From Mycobacterium rhizamassiliense (GTDB taxonomy: Bacteria > Actinomycetota > Actinomycetes > Mycobacteriales > Mycobacteriaceae): 64,000 bases of DNA. The notes beneath the pieces were generated by a model, which was not told the origin of the DNA, did no database searches, and saw only the letters and a program-made list of their open reading frames with translations. The DNA lies in the NCBI RefSeq assembly GCF_900157375.1, contig NZ_LT721901.1:2218315-2282314 (forward strand), read 5' to 3'. Below are positions 17,796 through 26,215 of this stretch, piece by piece. The position numbers and the translations under genes were made by a program. The first letter of the stretch is position 1. Every line of letters starts with the position of its first letter.

Positions 17796-18131
17796 CTACT
17801 TGCCGGTCCGCTCGCGGTGCTTGCATCCCGGCCAGCAGCAGGGCCGTCGCTTGCCCTCTTCGAGTTCCTCTTGGGTGCGGCGGATGCGACGCTCGCGGGT
17901 CTTCTCCTGCTTGGCGTCCTCGACCCAGCAGATGAACTCGTTGCGCGCTAACGGGGTGATGTCGTTCCAGGCATCCAGCGCGGTGCCGTTGGTCAGTAGC
18001 GCCTGTCGGAGGTCCGCGGGCAACTTGTGCACCACCCCGCCCGGCACTTGCTTGCTGGTCACCGGGACAGGGTAACTCGCGGCGGGCAAAAGGCGTAGAG
18101 CCGCCTCGCGCTCGGCCGCACCGTGTTGCAC
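17796..18131 (-). CDS. YdeI/OmpD-associated (OmdA) family protein
   Basis: A protein of about 111 residues whose core LPADLRQALLTNGTALDAWNDITPLARNEFICWVEDAKQEKTRERRI matches the OmdA/YdeI domain (a short helical domain linked to resistance to antimicrobial peptides in enterobacteria). The end KRRPCCWPGCKHR carries three cysteines and may bind metal. The start is uncertain: TTG 18134, GTG 18131 or a later GTG before TSKQVPGG. It precedes the transglycosylase gene by 9 bp. A peptide-stress role is inferred from the family only. Confidence 0.7.
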   Translation of the reverse strand: MQHGAAEREAALRLLPAASYPVPVTSKQVPGGVVHKLPADLRQALLTNGTALDAWNDITPLARNEFICWVEDAKQEKTRERRIRRTQEELEEGKRRPCCWPGCKHRERTGK

Positions 18132-18241
18132 CAAAGTCGTTGGTAACGGCTCGTTTTCGCCGCCGTCCTGCGAGGAGGGCGACTGCGGGCTAGTCTTTTT
18201 TCGCGATGTGGGCCGTGCGGTCCGGGGCAGAGGAGGGCGGG

Positions 18242-18886
18242 GTGAGCTTTCGTTGGTTGCAAGGGGCCGCGCTGACCGTGACCGCCTTGATGTCCGCGCT
18301 GGTGTCCGCGAGCCCGGCGCGGGCAGCGCCGCCCCCCGCGCCCGGGATCCAGATGACCGACGAAATCCTCAAGTGCACAGCAGGTTTCGCGGCCAAAGGC
18401 AACGACGGCAGCTACTACCTGTTGACCAGCGGACATTGCGACAGCCACCAGGATTCGCTGTGGAAATACGAGCAGAACGTTCCCCTCGGAAAGATCAGCG
18501 CCAGCGAGGAAGAGGGTGACCGCAAGGACGCCGCGGTCATCCGGCTCGATCGCACTGTCGGCAAGCCGGTAGGCGATGTCGGCGGTCGGCGGGTCCGCGA
18601 CGTCTGGGGCGCTGCCCAGATCCAGCCGGGCACGCCGTTCTGCAAGCTCGGCGCGATCACCGGCGAGACGTGTGGGGCGATCAAGAACATCGACGGCGAA
18701 GTCGTCGAAGCCAGCGTGTACGCCCTGAACGGTGACAGCGGCAGCGCCGGATTTGTGAAGAACGAAGACGGCAGTGTCAGCGCTGTCGGCATCCTGATGG
18801 GCTCCCTGACGGGTGACGACAACACGACCTACTACGTGCTCGTGCAGCCGCTGCTCGACCGCTGGGGACTACGCGTCCTGCCCTAG
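18242..18886 (+). CDS. Secreted trypsin-like serine protease (paralogue 2)
   Basis: A 214-residue S1-type protease very similar to the one at 13698. The signal peptide ends near PARAAPPP. The triad is His in LLTSGHCDSH, Asp in DAAVIRLDRT and Ser in LNGDSGSAGF, with a shared CKLGAITGETCG segment and the same C-terminal GDDNTTYYV...LDRWGLRVLP. The motif GDSGSA differs from GDSGSP in paralogue 1, which may alter the S1' environment. The GTG start follows AGAGGAGGGCGGG. It diverges from the OmdA/transglycosylase pair. Confidence 0.85.
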   Translation: MSFRWLQGAALTVTALMSALVSASPARAAPPPAPGIQMTDEILKCTAGFAAKGNDGSYYLLTSGHCDSHQDSLWKYEQNVPLGKISASEEEGDRKDAAVIRLDRTVGKPVGDVGGRRVRDVWGAAQIQPGTPFCKLGAITGETCGAIKNIDGEVVEASVYALNGDSGSAGFVKNEDGSVSAVGILMGSLTGDDNTTYYVLVQPLLDRWGLRVLP

Positions 18887-18945
18887 TCAAAGGGGGCAAA
18901 ACCGCTGTTCGCTGGACGTCGCGAGGTTGCCGGGTAGGCTTAGCT

Positions 18946-18980
18946 GGGCTCGGAAGCCCTACTTCAGGGTCCGGGGACCC
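18946..18980 (+). other. Two tandem GC hairpins in the leader of the next gene
   Basis: GGGCT/AGCCC (18946-18959, loop CGGA) is followed by GGGTCC/GGACCC (18967-18980, two-base centre). They lie between a protease stop and the exported protein starting near 19057. They could terminate the protease transcript or form a structured leader. I could not match a known riboswitch. Confidence 0.3.
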
Positions 18981-19056
18981 GGAGAAACCATCGGCGGTGT
19001 GGGCCGCATCAGGTCGAAAAAACAAAGGTAACGGCGTCGTGGGTAATGGCGAAATC

Positions 19057-20378
19057 ATGGGTAACGGCAAAACCGCCGGGACCCGAACGCACCACCGTTG
19101 GTGGTCGCCAGCTCCCGCAGCGGTGCGGTTCCTGAAAGGCCACCACGTGAAAGCACTCGGATTGGCGGCGGCAGCCGTCATGGCTTTCGCGCCGCTGACG
19201 GCGGTGGTGGCCCTGCCCGGTGTGGCGGAGGCGGCCCCGTGCGCCGGCCCCGGGTCGAACCCCACCTCCTGCGCGCACTGCCGGTTCTACGTGTCGGCGT
19301 ATCACACGGCGAACGTCTGCGACTCGGCCCCAGCGCCCCGGTGCAGATCCCGGAGCCGATCAACCTGCCGCCGGAACCGCTCCCGACGGTCGTGCCGACC
19401 ACCGCCGCTCCGCCTACCTCCGTCGGACCGCAGACCCCGACGATCAGTCCGCCGGGCGCCGGCTCGCCCCGCGTCGCGGCGTTGGTACCCCCGCCGAAGG
19501 GCTTGGATGCCGCCCCGCCGTCGATCGCGGCGGCCAAGGCCGCACCCTCGACGCGGATCAACCCCGGCAGCCCGCCGCCGCCGCCGATGCAGGTGTACGA
19601 CTTCGGCCAGCGAGTGCAAAACGTCGTCGACGCCCACAGCGGCAACGTTGACATCGTCAAGGTCAACGGCCAGACGGTGGCGCGCCCCCGGCACTGGGAC
19701 TACATCGAGTACGACGACTACGGCCGCCCGACGCTGTTCAACCCGCTCGAAGAGGCGATGGCGTTCCGCTACTTCTACGACGGCGCCTACCGGGAGGCAT
19801 TCGTGCCGTCCGGCGGTCGCATCGTGATCGACGGCGCCGCGCCGGGCCTGTACCCGTTCACCGCGGTCGGCGAGAGCCACCTGGCGGCGGGCAGCTTCTA
19901 CGGCGGGGCCTCGGTCCCGAAGGGTACGGGGGAAGGGAAACCGCCGCCGGACTACAAACTGCCCGCACCCCCGGCGGTGTACCCGGACGTGTTGATCTCG
20001 GTCCCAGCCAATAACCAGACCGTGCAAGTCGGTCAGGTGGAAGTCATTGGTCGCGACGAGCACCAAGTCCCGGGCAGCCAGGACACCTTCCTGCTCGACG
20101 ACTCCACCCTGGCCTGGGGGCAGATCAACGATCCGGCCGGGAGCACCCAGATCCGGGTGACCAAGACCCAGCCGTTGCCCGGCTACGGGCCTACCGATCG
20201 GGGCGACTACCTGGTGGCGCTGGCGAGCCGTCAGGACCTCGCCGCCCAAACCGCCCCGCCGGCCAAGCCCTGGTGGCCGTCCGTGCTGGGGTACGGGTCG
20301 CTGGCCGTCGCGCTGATCCTCATCTTCTGGTTCATGGGTCGTCGGAGCCGCAGCGCGGAGGACAACGCCGGCCTCTAG
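19057..20378 (+). pseudogene. Exported membrane-anchored protein, reading frame broken by an apparent 1-bp deletion
   Basis: The first part, in the frame of the ATG at 19057 (or GTG 19039), encodes a signal peptide (VKALGLAAAAVMAFAPLTAV, ending GVAEAAPC) and a Cys-containing segment (NPTSCAHCRFYVSAYHTANVCDSA). At 19328-19338 the sense shifts by -1. The other frame then continues with APVQIPEPINLPPEPLP, a Pro-rich linker, a conserved-looking domain (QVYDFGQRVQNVVDAHSGN, RHWDYIEYDDYGRPTLFNP) and a C-terminal membrane segment (SVLGYGSLAVALILIFWFM) with a basic tail. One extra C in the run at 19328-19331 restores DSAPSAPVQIPEP. Both halves look intact, so this may be a sequencing error or a recent mutation. 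Function is unknown. Confidence 0.6.
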
Positions 20379-20425
20379 GTCGGTCCAGCTGCGTCAAGCC
20401 GAGACAATACGTAATTCGCAATATG

Positions 20426-20431
20426 TATAGT
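20426..20431 (+). promoter_or_regulatory. Candidate -10 box (TATAGT) of the BVMO operon
   Basis: TATAGT lies 114 bp before the BVMO start. It immediately follows a 9-bp direct repeat, CAATACGTA (20405-20413) and CAATATGTA (20419-20427), spaced 14 bp, which may bind a regulator. The inverted repeat at 20512 would lie in the transcribed leader. Confidence 0.4.
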
Positions 20432-20511
20432 CATTCCGCTGCTACGGAAGTGCTTGCGGGCGACAGTCGGGCGGTCTGCCTGTCATCGCACAATCTGCCG
20501 AATTTCACGGA

Positions 20512-20537
20512 CCATACGGAGCGCATGCTCTGTATGG
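20512..20537 (+). promoter_or_regulatory. Imperfect inverted repeat upstream of the BVMO gene (operator candidate)
   Basis: CCATACGGAGC and GCTCTGTATGG are complementary at 10 of 11 positions around a four-base centre (GCAT). The dyad ends 7 bp before the ATG of the monooxygenase, the usual place for a TetR- or GntR-type operator. No regulator gene is adjacent. Confidence 0.5.
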
Positions 20538-20544
20538 TGATTGG

Positions 20545-22536
20545 ATGGCTGGCTCGGCGCTAGGCACCTCGACCACGCCTGATGAGACGGAGAGCAACCC
20601 GTTGCTGGGGCTTCCGTTCGACGACCCCGATGACGTCATTCGAGCCGCCATCGCCGAAGCGAGCGTCCCCGCCCTGTTGATGTCGATGGTGCACATGACC
20701 GGCGACATGGCTCTGCTCGACGAACTCCCCGGGCCGTACCTGCTGATCGCGATGGACCTGCAGGGCGCGATGAGTGAGCCCGACAAGCAGAAAGTGCGTG
20801 ACCGCGCGTTCGACGTGATCCGCGAATACCGCGACCGCGGGTGTCCGCCGCCGTTCGTTCCGGACGCCCAGCAGATGCGGGTGATGTTCGACGTGATGTC
20901 GGCGGGGACCTTGACCGAGGAGTTCGTCGACTACGTCGCGGCGGACTTGCGGTTCAGCGATGCCGACCAATGCGGACCGGTGCTGGCGTCGACGCCAGAG
21001 CAGCGCGGCGACTTCCCGGTCGTCGTCATCGGCTGCGGCGAGGCCGGCCTGTTGGCGGGGATCAAGCTCAAGGCGGCCGGCATACCGTTCACGATCGTGG
21101 AGAAGCAGTCCGCGGTGGGCGGGACGTGGCTGGCGAACCGCTACCCGGGCTGCCGCGTCGATATTGCCAATCAGTACTACGCCTATTCGTTCGAGCCGAC
21201 CGATCACTGGACGCACTACTACTCCGAGCAGCCCGAGATCCTGCGGTACCTGCAGGACGTCGCCGCCAAGCACGACATCGCCCCGCACGTGCGGTTCAAC
21301 ACCGCGGTGACCGGAGCTGTCTGGGACGAGGAGTCCGCGACCTGGCGGGTCACGATCCGTGGGGCCGATGGCCGGATCGAAGTCCTGACGTCGCGCGCAT
21401 TGATCTGCGCCGTGGGGCAATTCAGCAACTCGGTGATCCCGGACATCAAGGGCGCCGGTGACTTTCGCGGACCGTCCTTTCACACCGCGGACTGGCGCGA
21501 CGACGTCGATCTGGATGGCAAGCGGGTCGCGGTGATCGGCGCGGGTGCCAGCGGGTTCCAGCTGGTGCCGGCCATCGCGGATTCGACTCAGCAGGTCGAC
21601 GTCTATCAGCGCACCCCGCAGTGGATGGCGCCCAACTCGATTTACCACGACGCCATTCCCGACGGCGCCAGGTGGGCGATCCGCCATTTGCCTTACTACG
21701 GAAGGTGGTTGCGGTTCGTGTCGTGGTGGCCGATCGCCGACGCGCTCGACGAGCAGGTGCGGATCGACCCCGAGTGGGACAACGGCGGGCTGTCGTGCAG
21801 CGAGTCCAACCACGCGATCCGCGAGATGTTCATCGCGTGGATGCGCGTCTTCTGCACCGACGAGGAAATACTCGCCAAGGTCACGCCGAACTACCCGCCG
21901 ATGGGTAAGCGCACGTTGCAGGACAACGGAACCTGGCTGACCACGCTGCAGCGCCCGGACGTCGAGCTGATCACCGATGGCATCGCGGAAGTCACCGTCG
22001 ACGGCGTCACCACCGTCGATGGGGTGCACCGCCCGGCCGACGTGTTGGTGTGGGCCACCGGCTTTGACGTCAACCACCAACTCGGCCCAATCAATGTGCG
22101 CGGGCTCGACGGCGTGGAACTCAATGCGGCATGGGGTGATTCGGCGTACGCCTACCTGGGTGTCACCGTGCCGGGATTCCCGAACTTGTTCTGCATGTAC
22201 GGCCCGGGGACCAACGCGGTCAACGGGGCCAGCATCATCTATAACTCGGAGTGCCAGATGCGGTACATCATGGGATGCATCGACATGGTGCTGGCGGGCG
22301 AATTCGGCTCGGCCATACCAAAGGTCGAGGTGTGCGACGACTACAATCGGCGCAGTCAGGAACGGTTGCGGTCGATGGTGTACAGCCACCCGGCGGTCAC
22401 CAGCAGCTACTACAAGAACGCGGCGGGCGGGTTGCCGACGTTGTACGGGTTCCGCATCTTCGACTACTGGCGATGGACCAGCCGCCCGGACCCGGGCGAC
22501 TACGAACTGCGTTCGGCGGCAGGGGAGTTGGCATGA
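20545..22536 (+). CDS. Baeyer-Villiger monooxygenase (HAPMO-like)
   Basis: A 663-residue flavin monooxygenase with the roughly 140-residue N-terminal extension seen in 4-hydroxyacetophenone monooxygenase. It has an FAD Rossmann motif (VIGCGEAGL, residues 161-169), the Baeyer-Villiger fingerprint FxGxxxHxxxW as FRGPSFHTADW (307-317), and an NADPH-binding motif (VIGAGASG, 330-337). It would insert oxygen next to a ketone to make an ester or lactone. The native ketone is unknown. The TGA overlaps the ATG of the epoxide hydrolase gene (ATGA), so translation is coupled. Confidence 0.9.
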   Translation: MAGSALGTSTTPDETESNPLLGLPFDDPDDVIRAAIAEASVPALLMSMVHMTGDMALLDELPGPYLLIAMDLQGAMSEPDKQKVRDRAFDVIREYRDRGCPPPFVPDAQQMRVMFDVMSAGTLTEEFVDYVAADLRFSDADQCGPVLASTPEQRGDFPVVVIGCGEAGLLAGIKLKAAGIPFTIVEKQSAVGGTWLANRYPGCRVDIANQYYAYSFEPTDHWTHYYSEQPEILRYLQDVAAKHDIAPHVRFNTAVTGAVWDEESATWRVTIRGADGRIEVLTSRALICAVGQFSNSVIPDIKGAGDFRGPSFHTADWRDDVDLDGKRVAVIGAGASGFQLVPAIADSTQQVDVYQRTPQWMAPNSIYHDAIPDGARWAIRHLPYYGRWLRFVSWWPIADALDEQVRIDPEWDNGGLSCSESNHAIREMFIAWMRVFCTDEEILAKVTPNYPPMGKRTLQDNGTWLTTLQRPDVELITDGIAEVTVDGVTTVDGVHRPADVLVWATGFDVNHQLGPINVRGLDGVELNAAWGDSAYAYLGVTVPGFPNLFCMYGPGTNAVNGASIIYNSECQMRYIMGCIDMVLAGEFGSAIPKVEVCDDYNRRSQERLRSMVYSHPAVTSSYYKNAAGGLPTLYGFRIFDYWRWTSRPDPGDYELRSAAGELA

Positions 22537-23672
22537 CGGGGCCGGCGTCATTTCCGATCGCGGTGCCCGATTCCGCTCTCGATGATCTGCGCCGCCGCCT
22601 CGACAACGCGCGATGGCCGGCGGAGCTGTCGGACAGCGGGTGGGACTACGGAACCGAGCAAGCCTTCCTGCGGACCGTCGTCGAGCGCTGGCGCTCTGGA
22701 TACGACTGGCGGACAACCGAATCCGAGCTCAACGAGTGGGGCTCGCACGTAATGACCGCGGCCGGTCAGCGGGTGCACCTGCTGCACGCGCGCTCCGATG
22801 ACGCCGACGCCATCCCGCTGGTGCTGGTGCACGGCTGGCCCGGGTCGATCGTCGAGTTCCTCGACGCACTGCCGGCGCTACGGGCACGCTTCCACGTGGT
22901 CGTGGTCTCGATGCCGGGCTACGGGTTCTCGGGCCCGACGACGCAGCGGGGCGTCGACGTCGCGAACGTCGCGGCGGCCGTCGCCGACGTGATGTCGCAA
23001 CTCGGCTACGAGCGCTACGTCGCGCAGGGCGGCGACTGGGGCGCGATCGTCGTCCGGCACCTCGGCGAGCACTACGCTCCGCGGGTGGCCGCCATCCACA
23101 CCAACATGCTGTTCGCTCCCTTCGCCGGTGACGCCGCCGAGGCCATGACGGGGGTCACGGAAGGCGAACTGGCATCGATCGTTTCGTCCGCCGAACGCCT
23201 CGCGGACGGCACGGCCTACATGCAGATCCAGTCCACACGGCCGCACTCGTTGGGCTTCGGCCTCGACGACTCGCCGTTGGGGTTGGCCGGCTGGATCCTG
23301 GAGAAGTTCCATGCCTGGTGCGACATCCGCGAGGGCATGCCGGTCCGCACCGACCGCCTGATCGACAACCTGATGATGTACTGGCTCACCGGCACCGCCA
23401 CCTCGGCGGCGCGGCTGTACTGCGAGGCCGATCGGGCGGGTAACTCGGCGCTCAGCGAGTGGCATGGCCGGGTCGATGTGCCGACGGGCTACGCGGTGTA
23501 TCCCTTCGAGTTGCTGCAAACCCCGCGGGTCTGGGCCGAGAGCCGTTACAACCTGGTGCATTACACCGTGCAGGACCGAGGCGGCCACTTTGCCGCCTTC
23601 GAACAGCCCCAACTGTTCGCGGCCGACGTTATCGCCTACGGCGACAAGCTACGGGAGCTCGGAGTGTTCTGA
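22533..23672 (+). CDS. Epoxide hydrolase (EHN-type)
   Basis: A 379-residue alpha/beta-hydrolase with the epoxide hydrolase N-terminal domain (FPIAVPDSALDDLRRRLDNARWP, then the WDYGTE and WRSGYDWR segments). It has the oxyanion motif HGWPGS (residues 100-105), the nucleophile Asp168 in GGDWG and the base His352 in RGGHFAAFE. Tyrosines that activate the epoxide are plausible in the cap. The ATG overlaps the BVMO stop. A BVMO plus an epoxide hydrolase in one operon suggests oxidation of a cyclic or unsaturated ketone. The start inside the larger open frame is fixed by the ATGA overlap and the family's N-terminus. Confidence 0.9.
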   Translation: MTGPASFPIAVPDSALDDLRRRLDNARWPAELSDSGWDYGTEQAFLRTVVERWRSGYDWRTTESELNEWGSHVMTAAGQRVHLLHARSDDADAIPLVLVHGWPGSIVEFLDALPALRARFHVVVVSMPGYGFSGPTTQRGVDVANVAAAVADVMSQLGYERYVAQGGDWGAIVVRHLGEHYAPRVAAIHTNMLFAPFAGDAAEAMTGVTEGELASIVSSAERLADGTAYMQIQSTRPHSLGFGLDDSPLGLAGWILEKFHAWCDIREGMPVRTDRLIDNLMMYWLTGTATSAARLYCEADRAGNSALSEWHGRVDVPTGYAVYPFELLQTPRVWAESRYNLVHYTVQDRGGHFAAFEQPQLFAADVIAYGDKLRELGVF

Positions 23673-23731
23673 GCCCGACCGATCTGGGGCAGGACTTGTC
23701 ACATAGGCGCGACACTCGCAAACTGGTTGAT

Positions 23732-24529
23732 ATGCGGGACCGCGAGACGATCGATTCGGAACTGCGGCGCGCCGCTCTCAGACGCCAATCAATCCGCGAG
23801 CAGGGCCGCCAGCCGTCGTCGCGAGAGACCGACGAACTGCTCGACGAGCTGTTGGCCCACGCCGCGGGGATACCGTTCACCCGCGCGACAACATCGGCTG
23901 ACATCTTCGTCCCCGAAGCGTGGTTGCGCAGCACCAACGGCAGTACCAAGACCCGCACCGCGCCCCGACGGCGCCAGGCTGCGCTGCGCCGCCTGGGACT
24001 GTCCGCGGCGTTGCCGCTCTCGCTGATCGCCGTCATCGCCGCGGTGGTGGTGATGTTCGCGATGCGCCACCAGGACTCGTCGCAGGAGTCGGCGCAAGCG
24101 CAGCCGACGGAGGCCGCACCGACCGCCTCACCCAAACAGGTCGCGCCGAAAATACCCGTCCCGCATATCAACATCATCGACTCGGCATTTGTCGAGACGT
24201 TGAAGAACGAAGGCGTGCCGGTGCCCAGCCAGGATTACGTGACGTCGCAGGGGCACGCGGTCTGCGACTTCCTGGCGCGCCAACCCAACTTCGAGGATGC
24301 CCTCAAGTTCGTGCAGGGGTCGTCGATATGGGATGCCAACCAAAGCACCGATGTCATCGCGGGTGCCATCGTCTCGTACTGCCCGCAGGCCGAGCCTGCC
24401 GTTTCGAGCGGACCGGCCTCTCAGAATGCTCTCTCCGGTGTGCAGGCGATCGAAGGAAAGCTGCATGACGTCCAAGGGGATCTGCAGGGCATCCAGGGCG
24501 TCATCGACGGCCTGCCCGGCCACCCGTAA
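23732..24529 (+). CDS. DUF732 membrane-anchored protein
   Basis: A 265-residue protein. A cytoplasmic N-terminal region (MRDRETIDSELRRAALRR, then an acidic helical part) leads to one membrane segment (about residues 93-112, LPLSLIAVIAAVVVMFAM), a Gln/Ala/Pro linker and a DUF732 domain (FVETLKNEGVPVPSQDYVTSQGHAVCDFLAR, ending AIVSYCPQ) with its two conserved cysteines. The C-terminus has a repeating LHDVQGDLQGIQGVIDGLPG helix. DUF732 domains are frequent in exported mycobacterial proteins and have no established role. It closes the conserved left half of the window. Confidence 0.82.
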   Translation: MRDRETIDSELRRAALRRQSIREQGRQPSSRETDELLDELLAHAAGIPFTRATTSADIFVPEAWLRSTNGSTKTRTAPRRRQAALRRLGLSAALPLSLIAVIAAVVVMFAMRHQDSSQESAQAQPTEAAPTASPKQVAPKIPVPHINIIDSAFVETLKNEGVPVPSQDYVTSQGHAVCDFLARQPNFEDALKFVQGSSIWDANQSTDVIAGAIVSYCPQAEPAVSSGPASQNALSGVQAIEGKLHDVQGDLQGIQGVIDGLPGHP

Positions 24530-25448
24530 CGGGGTTGTCGCCTCACCTCCGGATATCAACGGCCCGAAGTGTCGGGAAACCTCGCACAGTCGGTGGCAGC
24601 GGCTGAGGGGGCCACCTCACCGCCGCCTGCACCGGGCGAGTCCGATCATTCTCAATCATTCGCGATGAATAAACGATGGCTGCTATGTCGCGGTGTGGGA
24701 CCAAAAGGGTTGTGTGAGAGTCCTCTGCGAGTTCAGCCACGGGCACATAATGCCTCAGGCGGGAAGACGGGCCTCGCCATCTTCCGTGAGCTGCGCTCAG
24801 CATTCCGGCCTGCGGCCACGACCTGAACTATGCGAACTCGGAGGACGATTCAGTGGTTGGTGATGGCGGCGAGATGCCCGTCTAACGCTCGACCCAACTC
24901 CTGTGCTTACCTGGGCAGGCGTAGACTGAGAGAACGGATCCACGGCAGACCAAGGTCGGACCGGAAGAAAAGATTCCTCCTCTCGGCTGTGGCGCCTAGC
25001 ACGATCACTAGGCACCCACGCGAAGCAAAGCCCATCAACTGGGCACAGCGCGGTGGGCTTGCGTCAGTCGGGAAACTCTCTCCTGACGCCGAGGCCACTT
25101 TGCACCGCGCCATCATGCACGCTTGGTAACCAGGTGGTTGGTGCTTCGGACGGCGCTCCTTTTCGTCAGGAGAGCCGTCCGACTCGTATGTGCCAAACTC
25201 CCGGGGCCGGTGGCGGTCTGCTTGCCGACGCAAGGCCAAAATGCGTCCCTGCGTCCGTGCCTAGTCTTGTCGTCAGTTTTTGCTTGGACTGGGATTGCTG
25301 CTGAGTCCCGCGTGAATGTTTGGGTAGCGCGCCACCAAATGGCACACACCTCTGCTTTCGCGGCGCTGGTGGGTGGCACCGAGCCGCGACTATCTTTTGC
25401 GACCATCATGTGTGGTCTGTTTTGAGACAAAGGGTAAACCGGCTGACG
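24530..25448. other. Gene-poor stretch at the left edge of the accessory region
   Basis: About 900 bp without a convincing gene on either strand. Overlapping 60-110-codon frames occur on both strands at 24569-25430 but lack domains, ribosome-binding sites and mycobacterial codon bias. The composition seems less GC-biased than the flanks. I read it as decayed or non-coding DNA marking the start of the island. Confidence 0.5.
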
Positions 25449-25904
25449 TCACGTGGAGATGTCGTGGTCCGCATCGGACGTCGATCCTTGGAGGCTCCCC
25501 AGTGCCGCACTGACAGTATCGGCGGCTGGCAGTAAGCCGTCCGGGTCGCAGATCCGTAGTATTCGGGATACCGCGGCACCCGGTACCAACGCCCACTCTA
25601 TTCCAGCGCCTGCGCAGTTCACCGAGACTCTGTGCAGCGCAGAGAAACATGCGGCACCAAAGAATTCCAGACGCGCCAGGTCAAGGATCAGTCCGCGGCA
25701 ACGCACCAGGTGGGCGAGTGAATGCTCGGTTAGGGAATGTGCGTTCGAACAGTCGATGTCGCCGTGGGCGCGGACAACGACCACCGACGACTTCATCCAG
25801 TGAGCGTCCCAATGGGCTAATTGACCGTTGCGCGGCTTGGACAAAGGTGTGGAGAAAATGGCATCGCCCGGCGGGGCGTAAGTGCGTAACGATGTGTCGG
25901 TCAT
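25449..25904 (-). CDS. STAS-domain protein (anti-sigma factor antagonist-like)
   Basis: A 151-residue protein with a STAS fold: VVVVRAHGDIDCSNAHSLTEHSLAHL, then LILDLARLEFFGAACFSALHRV, then GIEWALVPGAAVSRILRICDPDGLLPA. In classical antagonists (SpoIIAA type) the loop after the DL strand is DSSG with a phosphorylated serine. Here the loop reads FFGAACFS, so the usual phospho-acceptor appears to be alanine. It may act independently of phosphorylation. It is divergent from the GAF-ANTAR gene, and the two share an upstream region with a dyad repeat. Confidence 0.75.
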   Translation of the reverse strand: MTDTSLRTYAPPGDAIFSTPLSKPRNGQLAHWDAHWMKSSVVVVRAHGDIDCSNAHSLTEHSLAHLVRCRGLILDLARLEFFGAACFSALHRVSVNCAGAGIEWALVPGAAVSRILRICDPDGLLPAADTVSAALGSLQGSTSDADHDIST

Positions 25905-25992
25905 GGTGATCCCGTCGTGCGGATGATCACCGGAATGTCAGGACTCGGAGCAACGCTCCTCGGCTTCAGCAGCGTGCGGCTGGACCCGTCCG

Positions 25993-26035
25993 GACCAGCT
26001 GAGAGTCTCAGCAGCCATGACACTACTCCGGTTGG
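25993..26035 (+). repeat. Dyad-containing repeat, copy A
   Basis: This 43-bp element contains GCTGAG-AGT-CTCAGC (25998-26012, a perfect 6-bp dyad) followed by TGACACTACTCCGGTTGG. A diverged copy is at 35907-35949. Both lie upstream of minus-strand genes (STAS here, slipin there) in the same orientation, so they may be regulatory. Confidence 0.55.
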
Positions 26036-26215
26036 TGGGTGACGCGCAGGTGTTCAGGCTGCATATCCAAAATCGGGAATGCGGCTACCCCAATCTCGCC
26101 TTAGTCCCGCAAGTCAACTTGGTTCTAGGATGGGAGCATCTCGCGGCGTACGCCCGGGTGTATGGCTGGGCGCCCGTTATGAGGGGCTCCAGCAAGAAAT
26201 GAACAGGTCCCGATA

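Noticed and set aside
20560..22716. 718-codon minus-strand open frame opposite the BVMO gene
   Set aside because: It is the GC-driven antisense of a clear enzyme gene. Composition is His/Arg/Val-rich without any domain, and there is no ribosome-binding site.
25113..25430. Overlapping plus and minus frames of 100-105 codons
   Set aside because: The two frames are nearly complementary, have no recognisable domain, and lack start signals.
26017..26202. 61-codon plus-strand ORF before the GAF-ANTAR gene
   Set aside because: Its start lies in the repeated dyad element, the copy at 35932 does not remain open, and no domain or ribosome-binding site is seen.
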